The notes under the pieces were generated by a model. The model was not told the origin of the DNA and did no database searches. It was given only the letters and a program-made list of their open reading frames with translations. Made by a program: the position numbers and the translations under genes. A stretch of DNA of 64,000 nucleotides from NCBI RefSeq assembly GCF_007004665.1, contig NZ_ML660052.1:124001-188000 (forward strand). The letters run 5' to 3'. This DNA is from Denitrobaculum tricleocarpae (GTDB taxonomy: Bacteria; Pseudomonadota; Alphaproteobacteria; Kiloniellales; Kiloniellaceae). This document shows, piece by piece, positions 17,021-25,452 of the stretch. The stretch's first letter is position 1; the number at the start of each line of letters is the position of its first letter.

Positions 17021-17838
17021 TGCTGGAAGTCAAGAACATCCGGGTCGACCTTGGCGGCGTTAACATACTGCATGATCTGTCGCTGAAAGTTTCCGCCGGA
17101 GAAGTGGTCTCTGTCGTCGGCCCCAACGGTGCCGGCAAGTCGACGCTCTTTGCTGCGATGTCGGGTGCGCTAAAACCGCGTCTTGGCGTGGTGGAACTTG
17201 ACCGCGAGGCTTTGAGCGACTGGCCGTCGCAGACGCTTGCCCGCAAACGCGCCGTTCTGCCGCAGCACTCGGAACTCACCTTCCCCTTCAGGGTACTCGA
17301 AGTGGTCCTGCTCGGCCGTTCGCCGTATGCGGGTTTCAGCTCTCACGAAATTGATCTTGCGATTGCACGGCTCGCACTGCTAGAGACAGAAACACTGCAT
17401 TTGGCTGACCGGGTCTATACGACGCTGTCGGGCGGCGAGCGCCAGCGTGTGCATCTGGCGCGTGTTTTGACACAGATTGGGTTCTGTGATCTTGAGCCGG
17501 GTGCGTCTCGGTGTGATCCGGGGCCTTCGGAAGAGAATGAGCGCTTTTTGCTTCTGGATGAACCCACATCGAGTCTGGATCCCGCGCACCAGCACATGAC
17601 CTTGCAAACCGCGGTGCGCGCGGCCGAGTGCCGCATCGGCGTGGTGGCGGTCCTGCATGATCTGAACCTGGCCGCCATGTATGCCGATCGGATCGTGATG
17701 CTAAAGGAAGGGCGGATTATTGCACAAGGTGCACCGGCGGAGGTGCTGACCGAAGGTCTGATCGAGGAGGTCTTCGAATTACCGGTGAGCGTCGTGCTCC
17801 ATCCAAAGCGCGGCTGTCCCTACGTGATCGCCGCATGA
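17020..17838 (+). CDS. hmuV: Heme ABC transporter ATP-binding protein HmuV
   Basis: This 272-residue ATPase drives heme import through HmuU. It has Walker A GPNGAGKST (residues 34-42), the Q-loop (LPQHSELTFPF), the signature LSGGERQRV, Walker B FLLLDEPTSSLD and the H-loop histidine in LHDLNLAAM. Between the signature and Walker B there is an extra stretch of about 25 residues (including CDLEPGASRCDPGPSEENE), longer than the short spacer normal in ABC proteins; HmuV proteins often have a smaller insertion here. The ATG overlaps the hmuU stop (GTGATG), and the next gene, tonB, overlaps its stop. Confidence 0.9.
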   Translation: MLEVKNIRVDLGGVNILHDLSLKVSAGEVVSVVGPNGAGKSTLFAAMSGALKPRLGVVELDREALSDWPSQTLARKRAVLPQHSELTFPFRVLEVVLLGRSPYAGFSSHEIDLAIARLALLETETLHLADRVYTTLSGGERQRVHLARVLTQIGFCDLEPGASRCDPGPSEENERFLLLDEPTSSLDPAHQHMTLQTAVRAAECRIGVVAVLHDLNLAAMYADRIVMLKEGRIIAQGAPAEVLTEGLIEEVFELPVSVVLHPKRGCPYVIAA

Positions 17839-19016
17839 CCAGCATGGCCAGATATCAGCATATCCAACTGCACCTGTATGAACCGACGCAGAACCGGCGC
17901 TTTGCGGCGCTAAGCTGTGCCGTCTTGGCTTCGCTGGCGATCCACGGCGGCGCTCTTTTGCTGATTCCCGGCGACAAAGATGAAGGGGTGGCGAACTTCG
18001 GCTACGGCGGCATGACTGTGTCGTTGGGTCCCGCCGGTCGCGATGCGGGCGGCGAGGTCGCCACCGAACAGCCGGCTTCTGAAACCCTTGAGGACATAAC
18101 TCCCCCTGAAACCGAGACCCTTGAGGCGGTTAAGCCGGTCGAGCAGCAGGTTTTGCAGGAAACTCTGCAGGAGACAGCAACCATTGAGCCTGTGGTCGTG
18201 GACGAAGTAACTGTTCCCGAACCAGAGGCTGTGTTGGCGTCAGAAGTTGCCGAAGTCCAAGAGACCGAGCCAGCACCAACTCTTCCCGAGCCTGATCTGG
18301 CACTGAATGCGGAGGTGGCCGACGTCAGCGACCTCTCAGCACCTGAGGTCGCCACCGCTGAAGCTGAGATCATCGAGGTTGAACCCGCGGAGGTGAAGCC
18401 GGTAACGCCCCTGGCCGTCGAGCCGGAGGAGGTCGTTGCGACGGAGAACGCTGCCACGCCACCGCTACCCAAACGACGTCCGGCGCCAGAGAAACGACCG
18501 TTGGTTCAAGAAGTGCAGAAAGCAGAGGTTGCTGAACCCAAAACAAGTTCTGTATCCGAAACGGCAAGTGATATCGAACCGCGTGAAGAGGCCCGCGCTG
18601 AGGTTGCTGACGGCCTTAGCAAAACCGAGACAGCCAATCAGGTCGCCGGCCAAGGCGGGAAGTCGGGGGACTCCGGGCTGAGCGAAGCAGGACAAGGCGA
18701 CAACACAGCCGGCGGCGGCGCGCCCGGGACCAGCAGCGATTACTACCGCGAAGTGACGGCCTGGCTCGAAAAGCACAAACGTTACCCGCGCCGTTCCAAG
18801 CTCAGGAACGAACAGGGTGTCGTGATGCTCCGCTTTGTGGTGAATCGAGATGGTATGGTCTCGGTCTCGGCGATTGAGGAAAGTTCCGGTTACAAGCGTC
18901 TCGACAAGGAGGCCATGGGCATGATCGAGCGGGCGCAGCCCTTGCCGCCGATCCCTGAAGATATGCGCCAGGCTAACCTGGATCTGGTCATACCCGTGAA
19001 ATTTAACCTTCGGTGA
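17835..19016 (+). CDS. tonB: TonB-family energy transducer dedicated to heme uptake
   Basis: This 393-residue protein has one N-terminal membrane anchor (about residues 23-46, LSCAVLASLAIHGGALLLIP), a long periplasmic linker rich in Glu, Pro, Val and Ala (about residues 70-230), a Gly/Ser-rich part, and a C-terminal TonB domain from about 300 with YPRRSKLRNEQGVVMLRFVV and a final IPVKFNLR. It couples proton-motive force from ExbBD to the outer-membrane receptor. ExbB and ExbD genes are not in this window. The start overlaps the hmuV stop by four bases, so this TonB is co-produced with the heme system. The acidic linker replaces the usual Pro-Lys/Pro-Glu alternation. Confidence 0.87.
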   Translation: MTSMARYQHIQLHLYEPTQNRRFAALSCAVLASLAIHGGALLLIPGDKDEGVANFGYGGMTVSLGPAGRDAGGEVATEQPASETLEDITPPETETLEAVKPVEQQVLQETLQETATIEPVVVDEVTVPEPEAVLASEVAEVQETEPAPTLPEPDLALNAEVADVSDLSAPEVATAEAEIIEVEPAEVKPVTPLAVEPEEVVATENAATPPLPKRRPAPEKRPLVQEVQKAEVAEPKTSSVSETASDIEPREEARAEVADGLSKTETANQVAGQGGKSGDSGLSEAGQGDNTAGGGAPGTSSDYYREVTAWLEKHKRYPRRSKLRNEQGVVMLRFVVNRDGMVSVSAIEESSGYKRLDKEAMGMIERAQPLPPIPEDMRQANLDLVIPVKFNLR

Positions 19017-19091
19017 TGTTCGGCGTTCGCTCGTTGTGGTACTGAGAGGGCTCTCCAGCACACCCGCAGTAATCCCGGACGAGAGGTCTTT

Positions 19092-19868
19092 GTGAGCGAT
19101 TGGAACGCGGCTTCATATCTGAAATTCGAGGCGGACCGGACCCGGCCATCTATCGAGATGCTGAGCCGTGTCACTTTGGAAGCGCCGCTGCGTGTTCTCG
19201 ATCTGGGTTGTGGTCCGGGCAACAGCACGGAATTGCTCGCGCGCCGGTACCCGGAAGCCGAGATTCTGGGACTGGACAGCTCACCCGATATGCTGTCCAA
19301 GGCGCGTGAGCGATTGCCGCAGGCGGTGTTCCTCGAAGCCGATATCGCCTCCTGGGCACCGGAGAAACCCTTCGATCTTGTCTTCGCCAACGCGGTCCTG
19401 CAGTGGTTGCCGGGGCATCAGACGCTGTTCCCACGTTTGCTCTCGTGGTTGTCGGCTGGCGGGTCCCTTGCCATTCAGATGCCAGACAATTTGGACGAGC
19501 CATCGCACGCTCTGATGCGGCGCGTCGCCGCGGAGGAGCTATGGCGGGAAAAATTCAAAGATATCGGGTCTGTCCGCGTGCCGATTCCGGCAATGGAGCA
19601 GTACTATGACTGGCTATCTGCGGAAGGCGCGGCGGTAGATATCTGGAAAACCACCTATTGTCATGTGATGGAGAGCTCGGGCGCTATTGTTGACTGGCTC
19701 AAGAGCACGGGGCTTCGGCCTTTTCTGGGTCGGCTGACGGCGACTGAGCAAGAGTCGTTTCTTGTGCGCTATGAAGCTGCGCTGGATGAAGCCTATCCCG
19801 CGCGGAGCGATGGCAAGCGGCTGTTGCGGTTCCCGCGCATTTTCATGGTGGCCACGCGCGGCGTCTGA
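19092..19868 (+). CDS. tam: Trans-aconitate 2-methyltransferase
   Basis: This 258-residue class I SAM-dependent methyltransferase matches Tam, which methylates trans-aconitate, a by-product inhibitor of aconitase. It begins with WNAASYLKFEADRTRPS, typical of Tam. Motif I is VLDLGCGPGNSTELLARRYP, then LGLDSSPDML and the post-motif FDLVFANAVLQWLPGHQ. The start is GTG, as is common in this family, with GAGAGGTC upstream. It lies 75 bases after tonB on the same strand, with only a small GAGAG/CTCTC hairpin between (19044-19055), so it may share the heme transcript. Its link to iron may be through aconitase, an iron-sulfur enzyme; that is inference. Confidence 0.88.
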   Translation: MSDWNAASYLKFEADRTRPSIEMLSRVTLEAPLRVLDLGCGPGNSTELLARRYPEAEILGLDSSPDMLSKARERLPQAVFLEADIASWAPEKPFDLVFANAVLQWLPGHQTLFPRLLSWLSAGGSLAIQMPDNLDEPSHALMRRVAAEELWREKFKDIGSVRVPIPAMEQYYDWLSAEGAAVDIWKTTYCHVMESSGAIVDWLKSTGLRPFLGRLTATEQESFLVRYEAALDEAYPARSDGKRLLRFPRIFMVATRGV

Positions 19869-19909
19869 GCAGCGTCGTAGGTGAACTGCGGCCCGACTTC
19901 GGACTTTGA

Positions 19910-20542
19910 TCAATGCAGCGCGGCCACGGCCTGCGGTACAGGCTCTGTCATGGGCGGCATTGCCGGCGCGCCGCAGCGCTCGGGAAAGACCAGACCACGA
20001 GACTGCATACGCTGTGCAAGGCGGGTGGCCGCTGTGATCATTTCGTCGCTGCCATCGGGTTTGACGAGCCACTGGGCGAGTGAGCGCGCCAACCCCAATT
20101 GCCCGTTCTGACAAGCGGCGACGAGACACGCAATACTGACCTCGTCGGCCCCCAGGGCGGGGCAGCAGGGTTGATGGTAATGGATCCGCCGGCGGGCGTT
20201 GCACTGCAGGGCTTTGACCATGCAGGCAAAGCCGGATAGCGCTTCGCGCCCATCCTGACTGCCGAGTTGTCGGGCAAACTCGTTCCACACGAAGTCCCAG
20301 TGCGCAGCGGTATTTTGCTTCAGGCCAAGCACCCACCTGCGAAAAGACCAAATAACAAGGCGTTCCGACGGATCGAGCTCGTTCATGGAAGTGGGCCAGG
20401 GTTGATCTCGTTGGCCGGGCTGCGGAAAGGGCAATCTCTGCTCCTGCAATGGATTGGTCCTGGTCTGACTCTGGCATCCCGAAACAGCGGCAGGGTTGCC
20501 GGGTTGAGCGGCTGGCGAAGTCATGGAACAGGAGGGATCCAC
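19910..20542 (-). CDS. Uncharacterised 210-residue protein, likely iron-regulated
   Basis: I do not recognise a named family. The first 50 residues are Pro/Gln-rich and look disordered. From about residue 55 there is a helical region (ELDPSERLVIWSFRRWVLG, DFVWNEFARQLG) and a middle segment with several cysteines (FACMVKALQCNARRR, HYHQPCCPALGADE, ACLVAACQNG) that could bind metal. No signal peptide or membrane segment is visible. The start GTG at 20542 follows GAAGAGG by a few bases; an ATG at 20524 has no ribosome binding site. A strong Fur-box-like site lies 44 bases upstream at 20586-20604, and bfd diverges from it. The placement suggests an iron-limitation role. The function is unknown. 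Confidence 0.65.
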   Translation of the reverse strand: MDPSCSMTSPAAQPGNPAAVSGCQSQTRTNPLQEQRLPFPQPGQRDQPWPTSMNELDPSERLVIWSFRRWVLGLKQNTAAHWDFVWNEFARQLGSQDGREALSGFACMVKALQCNARRRIHYHQPCCPALGADEVSIACLVAACQNGQLGLARSLAQWLVKPDGSDEMITAATRLAQRMQSRGLVFPERCGAPAMPPMTEPVPQAVAALH

Positions 20543-20585
20543 TCTACCTCTTCCGTCACGCCAAGCCTCTGTGAGCTACCATATT

Positions 20586-20604
20586 AAGAATGATTATCAT
20601 TATC
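20586..20604 (-). promoter_or_regulatory. Strong Fur-box-like operator
   Basis: AAGAATGATTATCATTATC matches the Fur consensus GATAATGATAATCATTATC at 16 of 19 positions. It lies 44 bases upstream of the minus-strand unknown gene, where it could overlap the promoter. This is the best Fur match in the window. It shares the 339-base divergent region 20543-20881 with a second site serving bfd. Apart from these two sites the region shows no gene. Confidence 0.75.
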
Positions 20605-20769
20605 AAATACTTTTTACAGCGATCCAATGATAAATTCACGAGCAGATGCCGGTTTTGCAGGAACGGGATCGGCGGACAGGAAACATCCACATGCCTTTGT
20701 TTTGCGGGGCTTTATGCGGATCGAATGCTTGCCATGAGGTCTATCTCCGCGAAATATTAACCAAATTAT

Positions 20770-20788
20770 GCAATTGACAATCATTCTT
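20770..20788 (+). promoter_or_regulatory. Fur-box-like operator upstream of bfd
   Basis: GCAATTGACAATCATTCTT matches the Fur consensus at 13 of 19 positions and lies 93 bases upstream of the bfd start. TTGACA within it could be a -35 element, with TATGAT (20792-20797) as a closely spaced -10-like element. This fits repression of bfd in iron-rich cells, as known for bfd in other bacteria. Confidence 0.55.
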
Positions 20789-20881
20789 AGTATGATCAAC
20801 TATGGATCACACGCGGAATGGGACAGCCCCAATTAGAGATTATGGGCAGCTGGATAGCCTCCCCCGCATGCGGAGAAGCGA

Positions 20882-21172
20882 ATGTACGTTTGCCTTTGTA
20901 ACGGATACCGGGATTCAGAGATCAGCGAAATCGCGCGTGACGGCGTTCGCTGTGCAAAACGCGCTTACTTCGCGATGGGAAGTGGTCCGCGCTGCGGACA
21001 GTGCCTTGATATGGCCCAAGATATCATCGACGATGTGCATGAATCGGAGAGCTCGGCCTGCTCATCCTATCCCACGGCAAACGACCGGCAGCTCGCTGCA
21101 ACGGGTTTGCCCGTTGGGGGCGGTGATGCGCCTGTCACCCAGAGACCGCAGGTTTCATTTTCCAAGAGTTAA
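20882..21172 (+). CDS. bfd: Bacterioferritin-associated ferredoxin Bfd
   Basis: This 96-residue protein has the Bfd [2Fe-2S] fold: MYVCLCNGYRDSEI with C4 and C6, and RCGQCLDMA with C38 and C41. These are the four ligand positions of the E. coli protein. Bfd reduces the heme of bacterioferritin to release stored iron. Residues 1-55 cover the whole known domain; the remaining 40 residues are a low-complexity tail that I do not recognise. GGAGAAG precedes the ATG. The bfr gene lies convergent 336 bases downstream, and a Fur-box-like site lies upstream, both as expected for an iron-mobilising pair. Confidence 0.88.
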   Translation: MYVCLCNGYRDSEISEIARDGVRCAKRAYFAMGSGPRCGQCLDMAQDIIDDVHESESSACSSYPTANDRQLAATGLPVGGGDAPVTQRPQVSFSKS

Positions 21173-21257
21173 ATTCTGGCAGGCGGCCCGGCCTTGTGCG
21201 AAGCGGCGCGCAGACCCGATGAAGAGTTCCGCGCGCCCGCCAATCCGCTGACTAGAG

Positions 21258-21484
21258 CGTTTCACATGCCTCTGGAAACGTAACGCCTCAAGATTTGCGT
21301 TCGAGATCAGCGACTTGCTGAGCGAGAGGCAGTGGATCTTGAGGCCGTTTGAGTGTGAATTGCTCCGGATCAGATCAAGTCTGGTTCGAATCGCCTAAGG
21401 CGATAACGCGTGCTTGTGAATCTGATCCAACACTATGATTTAGAGCGAAGCTACACCTCTCGGTCGAGAGTTCATGGCTATGAA
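21258..21484. repeat. Cluster of nested palindromes between bfd and bfr
   Basis: This gap of 336 bases (21173-21508) holds no gene but at least five inverted repeats. CGTTTC/GAAACG at 21258-21263 and 21275-21280. A perfect 9-bp pair CCTCAAGAT/ATCTTGAGG at 21286-21294 and 21336-21344, enclosing TCAGC/GCTGA at 21307-21321. A perfect 9-bp pair GGATCAGAT/ATCTGATCC at 21367-21375 and 21420-21428, enclosing ATCGCC/GGCGAT at 21390-21404. CTCTCG/CGAGAG at 21457-21470. TTCAT/ATGAA at 21471-21484. This looks like a mosaic of intergenic palindromic elements. It could also terminate both convergent transcripts. Whether it recurs in the genome cannot be told here. Confidence 0.7.
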
Positions 21485-21508
21485 TTCCCGACCAAAACGT
21501 GATCCGGT

Positions 21509-21988
21509 CTAATCCCCGGCGGGACTGCTCTGAAGCTGGATGTAGTTTTCGATCCCCATGCGTTCGATCATGTCGAACTGGGTCTCTAGGTAGTCAACGT
21601 GCTCTTCTTCGCTGCTCAGGATGCTCCGAAACAGCTCTCGCGAGACGTAATCGTTGACCTCTTCACAATGCGCGATGGCCTCACGCAGTTCTGGTAGAGC
21701 ATTCTCCTCGAGCTTGAGATCGCACTTCAGAATCTCTTCGACGTTCTCGCCGATCATGAGCTTGCCAAGCTCCTGCAGATTGGGCAGTCCTTCAAGGAAG
21801 AGGATGCGCTCGATCAGTTCGTCGGCGTGTTTCATTTCGTCGATGGATTCTTCGTACTCGTGCGCCGCGAGTTTCGTAATCCCCCAGTCTTTCAGCATTC
21901 TTGAGTGCAGGAAGTACTGATTGATCGCCGTCAGCTCGTTCTTAAGCACCGCGTTCAGGAATGCGATGACTTTTTTGTCGCCTTTCAT
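21509..21988 (-). CDS. bfr: Bacterioferritin
   Basis: This 159-residue iron-storage protein forms 24-subunit shells in the cytoplasm. The heme ligand M52 (DEMKHAD) and all six ferroxidase residues E18, E51, H54, E94, E127 and H130 are present, so it should be an active, heme-binding subunit. I chose the ATG at 21988 because it follows GAGAGGTGGAGAG and gives the normal length; the frame runs open 15 codons further without a better start. The gene converges on bfd. The 213-base region upstream holds a CCTACC/GGTAGG inverted repeat (22097-22117) of unknown role. Confidence 0.93.
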   Translation of the reverse strand: MKGDKKVIAFLNAVLKNELTAINQYFLHSRMLKDWGITKLAAHEYEESIDEMKHADELIERILFLEGLPNLQELGKLMIGENVEEILKCDLKLEENALPELREAIAHCEEVNDYVSRELFRSILSSEEEHVDYLETQFDMIERMGIENYIQLQSSPAGD

Positions 21989-22201
21989 CTCTCCACCTCT
22001 CAGTTCGAATCCGCGTTCGGCGCATAGCTCCAACTATACGCCTGAACCAGGACACCGGATTTCTTGTATTTTGTTCCGCAGCTATTGCGACAAATACCTA
22101 CCGCCTATGAAGGTAGGGTTAACACCGCGCTTTGACAAGAAATATAGTGATAAATCAACAGTATAGATGAGAATGAAACGCAGTTGATTTGCGATTGCTT
22201 G

Positions 22202-23548
22202 TCATTGCCACATGCTGTTGGGCAGGAGCAGCGAAAGGACCGGGAAGGCAACCAGCAAGGCGAGCACGATAACATCCATGGCAAGGAACCTGAGGATCCC
22301 GGCGAAGATCTTTTCCAACGCGACCTGGGACCCGACAACACTTGAGATGACGAAGACGTTCAGGCCGACCGGCGGTGTGATCAAACCGATTTCCAGCAGT
22401 TTCACCACCACGACGCCAAACCAGATAATATCAAGGCCCATCCCTTCTACCAGCGGCACCATGAAGGGCAGGGTGAGAACCATGATGCCGAGCGGGTCGA
22501 GAAACATGCCCATGACCAGATAGATCGCGACAATTGCGGCCAGCACCAGCCAGGGGGCCAGCTGTGCCGCTTCGACCGAGGCGACAAGGGTGGGCGCGAT
22601 ACCGGTCAGGGCGATAAAGGCGACGAACATCTTGGCGCTCGCCGCAATGAAAAAGATCGCCGAGGTCTGAGTGACCGTCTCCCACATGGCGGTTTTGAAA
22701 TCAGCGAATGACAGCCGGCGTTGCAGGACACTGACCAAAAGCGTGATGGAAAGGCTGATGGCGGCGGCTTCGGTGGCGGTGAAGATGCCACCATAGATCC
22801 CGCCTATGACGATGACGAACAGCAGAAGTGCAGGCCAGGCCTTGAGAGCCGCGCTGCTGCGTTGCCCACCCGAGACCTCGGATTCGTCCGGTGTTGGGCC
22901 GGCTGAGGGGTCGCGTTTGACCCAGATGTAGATCACCAGCACAAAACCCGCGAGCGACAGAAGTCCCGGAATAACGCCGGCCAGAAACAGCTTGTTGATG
23001 GAGGTCTCGGTAAAGATCCCATAGATGATGAAGAGGACGCTCGGCGGGATGAGGGAGCCGAGTGTGCCGCCTGCGGCGACGGAGGAGGTGGCCAGGCGCG
23101 GATCGTACTTGAAGCGCAGCATTTCGGGAACGCAGATGCGCCCCATGGCCGAGGCGCAGGCGACGCTGGAGCCTGTGATTGCCGAAAAGCCGCCGCAGCC
23201 GATCACCGAGGCCATGGCGACACCGCCGGGAACGCGTGCCAGCCAGATACGTGCCGCGTGATAGATGTCCGTGGTGATCCCCGCCCGATAGGCGACATGC
23301 CCCAGCGCAATGAAAAGCGGCACCATGCTGAGGTTATAGGAATGGATCAGCTCGAAGGTATTTGAGAACAGCAGCGTCGTCGTTGGCCGGAAGGCGCGGA
23401 CCAGATCGAAGTCGCCTGATTTCGTCGCGAAAAAAATCAGAGTGCAAATGGTCGCCATGCCTGCGAGGGCGAATGCAATGGGCACGCGCAAGGCAAGGAG
23501 GACGAGAACGACGAGAAAGCCCGCCGCACCGAGAAGGATGGGATCCAC
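22202..23548 (-). CDS. TRAP transporter large permease (DctM family)
   Basis: This 448-residue membrane protein is the large subunit of a tripartite ATP-independent periplasmic transporter, which uses ion gradients to import organic acids. It shows about 11-12 membrane segments, starting with FLVVLVLLALRVPIAFALAG, and family motifs GGFSAITGSSVACASAMG and AAGGTLGSLIPPSVLFIIYG, and later PPVGLNVFVIS. It ends a dctP-dctQ-dctM operon and starts three bases after the small permease stop. The substrate is set by the binding protein. Neighbouring acyl-CoA ligase and thiolase genes suggest a carboxylic acid that is then degraded through its CoA ester. Confidence 0.9.
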   Translation of the reverse strand: MDPILLGAAGFLVVLVLLALRVPIAFALAGMATICTLIFFATKSGDFDLVRAFRPTTTLLFSNTFELIHSYNLSMVPLFIALGHVAYRAGITTDIYHAARIWLARVPGGVAMASVIGCGGFSAITGSSVACASAMGRICVPEMLRFKYDPRLATSSVAAGGTLGSLIPPSVLFIIYGIFTETSINKLFLAGVIPGLLSLAGFVLVIYIWVKRDPSAGPTPDESEVSGGQRSSAALKAWPALLLFVIVIGGIYGGIFTATEAAAISLSITLLVSVLQRRLSFADFKTAMWETVTQTSAIFFIAASAKMFVAFIALTGIAPTLVASVEAAQLAPWLVLAAIVAIYLVMGMFLDPLGIMVLTLPFMVPLVEGMGLDIIWFGVVVVKLLEIGLITPPVGLNVFVISSVVGSQVALEKIFAGILRFLAMDVIVLALLVAFPVLSLLLPNSMWQ

Positions 23549-23551
23549 GCT

Positions 23552-24055
23552 TTATAGTTCCTTCGCGTTATCGGCGGATCCTTCGCCATTCCAGGCGGTC
23601 CGCAGGTCGCTCGCCATCAGGAGGCTGAGTCTGAAAATGAAAAAGAACAATCCGACGAAGAACGCCAGTTTTCCCGGCCATTCCGGAAGTTCCAGATCGC
23701 CGAAGAAGTAGGTTTCCGCCTCTAGGGCATAAAGCAACTCGTTCCACGCCGCATAGAGCAGCGGCAGCAGGGTCACGAAGCCAAAGCTGGTCCCGAAAGC
23801 CATCAGGCAGAGCTGTGTACGGCGGCCCAGATGGTTATAGAGCACTTCAACCGCAATATGACTGCGACTGCTGGTGACGTAAGCCAGGGGCAGAATGATC
23901 GCCCCGATCATGAGTTCCCGCACGATGATCACGTCATCGGGGATGCTCCAGCCAAGGAGCCCGCGGGAAAGGACCGTTCCTGTGATCACGACGCAGAGGC
24001 CGATCACGCAGAGGGCCGCGACGCCGGAAAGAGCGCGTTCGAGTGTTCCGAGCAT
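23552..24055 (-). CDS. TRAP transporter small permease (DctQ family)
   Basis: This 167-residue protein has the four membrane segments of DctQ, for instance VAALCVIGLCVVITGTVLSR and KLAFFVGLFFFIFRLSLLMA, with the conserved RSHIAVEVLYNHL after the second. It assembles with the large permease. It lies between the binding-protein gene (50 bases upstream) and the large permease (3 bases downstream) on the same strand. Confidence 0.88.
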   Translation of the reverse strand: MLGTLERALSGVAALCVIGLCVVITGTVLSRGLLGWSIPDDVIIVRELMIGAIILPLAYVTSSRSHIAVEVLYNHLGRRTQLCLMAFGTSFGFVTLLPLLYAAWNELLYALEAETYFFGDLELPEWPGKLAFFVGLFFFIFRLSLLMASDLRTAWNGEGSADNAKEL

Positions 24056-24105
24056 CGCGGTGTCCCCTGTGCGAAGGCTAAAAGGAAATCAGAAGCCGCC
24101 GGAAG

Positions 24106-25188
24106 TTACCGGGCCCATGGATAGCCTTTTTCGTCACGTTCCGCCTGATACTTGGCGATAAGCTCCTGGTATTCGGCGAGTACGGCTTCGCCCGGCATAC
24201 CGCTGTCGTTGGCTTTCTCGACCCACTCCGTGACGTACTTTTTGCTGGCCTCGAGAAGTTTGGCGCGCTCTGAAGCTTCCAGCCGGATGATCTCCATCTT
24301 GCGGCCATCGATCCCGTCGCTGAAGGCCTGTTCCGCGTCTGTATTGGCGGTTGCGAGGATGGCGCCGTAGTGGTCGGCGAATTCACTGGAAACCTCACGC
24401 AGAACGGCCCGCTGCGAATCCGAGAGCGCGGCCAGGCTGTCCTTGTTGCCCAGGATGGCAAAGGCACCGATCTGACCCCAATCGAAGATGGTCAGACTGT
24501 CTGCGACTTCATACTGCTTCAGTGCGCGGTAGGCATAGGTATAGCCTTGCGAGCAATCGATCAGGCCGGTATCCAAACCCTGATAGGCCTTGTAGATGCT
24601 CATGCGCACCATGTTGGCGCCAAAGTCCTTGAAGACCTTGCCGTAGGCGCCGATGCCGCGGACTTTCTTGCCCTTGATGTCTTCGACGGTCCGGATTGCG
24701 GAGCCTCTACAGGCGATTTGGACCGCCGAGGTCGAAAAGGCTGCAACAAAGCCGACGTTGTGCTTTTCGAAGGAGGCCTTCAGCGCTTCGTTGTTCGAAG
24801 CAAGATCGTAGGTTGCCCGCATACCGACCCAGCCGTCCGGATTGCCGAGCGGCAGATCCGCAACGGCAAGTGCGTGCATCTGTCTGGGAACATAGGCTGC
24901 GATAACGGAGCCCAGATCTGCGGCCCCGTCGCCAATGCCTTTCAGCGAGGATTTGGCGTCGAAAAGCGCGCCGCCCCACTGAAATTCGATTTTCAGATCA
25001 CCGTTCGAGCGTTTGGCGATCTCATCCGCGAACCAATTGAGGGCTTTGGCGCGCGCGCCGCGATTGGGTGACGCTTCAGCATAGGTCAGAACCGTCTCGG
25101 CTTTAACGCTGTCGGCCGTCGTTGCCAGTGACGCGCCGGCGACGGCTGTAATGACCGTGGCGCCTGCAAACTTCATCCATAAACTCAT
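24106..25188 (-). CDS. TRAP transporter substrate-binding protein (DctP family)
   Basis: This periplasmic protein of 360 residues has a signal peptide (MKFAGATVITAVAGASLATT, cleavage near SVKAE) and the DctP fold. It includes EIAKRSNGDLKIEFQWGGAL and, in the centre, AVQIACRGSAIRTVEDIKGK, where the R in ACRG is at the place of the usual carboxylate-binding arginine. The chosen ATG at 25188 follows CGGAGGAAAACG; an in-frame upstream extension to 25293 is basic and not conserved. It is the first gene of the TRAP operon, diverges from the acyl-CoA ligase gene, and has the palindromic operator at 25424-25452 in its upstream region. The ligand is unknown. Confidence 0.87.
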   Translation of the reverse strand: MSLWMKFAGATVITAVAGASLATTADSVKAETVLTYAEASPNRGARAKALNWFADEIAKRSNGDLKIEFQWGGALFDAKSSLKGIGDGAADLGSVIAAYVPRQMHALAVADLPLGNPDGWVGMRATYDLASNNEALKASFEKHNVGFVAAFSTSAVQIACRGSAIRTVEDIKGKKVRGIGAYGKVFKDFGANMVRMSIYKAYQGLDTGLIDCSQGYTYAYRALKQYEVADSLTIFDWGQIGAFAILGNKDSLAALSDSQRAVLREVSSEFADHYGAILATANTDAEQAFSDGIDGRKMEIIRLEASERAKLLEASKKYVTEWVEKANDSGMPGEAVLAEYQELIAKYQAERDEKGYPWAR

Positions 25189-25423
25189 CGTTTTCCTCCG
25201 CCTGTGTTTCCTGTAGGCCGGTTTCTGCGAACCGTGTTGCCGATTAAGTGATCTTTTGATGCGTGTAAGATCTGGACCCTTGCGCGATCGCACTCGATCT
25301 CACTGCAGATTGGGTGAGATTTCATTCTGACACAAAAGCAAACATTCGGGCTCCAGTCTTTCCACTGCTCAGACCGGCGATCAGGCACGACTTCTTTCCT
25401 GATTGACCGGCAGAGTTCAATTC

Positions 25424-25452
25424 CAATATGCGGAATATGTTTCCGCATATTG
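25424..25452. promoter_or_regulatory. Palindromic operator TTCCGCATAT in the TRAP/ligase divergent region
   Basis: CAATATGCGGAA (25424-25435) and TTCCGCATATTG (25441-25452) form a perfect 12-bp inverted repeat with a 5-base spacer. It lies in the 454-base gap 25189-25642 between the divergent dctP and acyl-CoA ligase genes, 236 and 191 bases from their starts. No gene is seen in the gap. The same TTCCGCATAT core recurs at 37185-37194 and 37846-37855 next to the beta-oxidation operon and the Lrp gene, so I read it as an operator of that Lrp regulator. Confidence 0.7.

Noticed and set aside
20802-21251. 149-codon frame overlapping bfd
   Set aside because: It is out of frame with bfd, whose four cysteines and ribosome binding site are convincing.
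22097-22117. CCTACC/GGTAGG inverted repeat as a terminator for the TRAP operon
   Set aside because: The stem is short, the loop is 9 bases, and no T-run follows on the minus strand, so I do not call it a terminator.
22160-22185. GATGAGAATGAAACG as a Fur or Irr site for bfr
   Set aside because: It does not fit the dyad of the Fur consensus and has no Irr-type symmetry.
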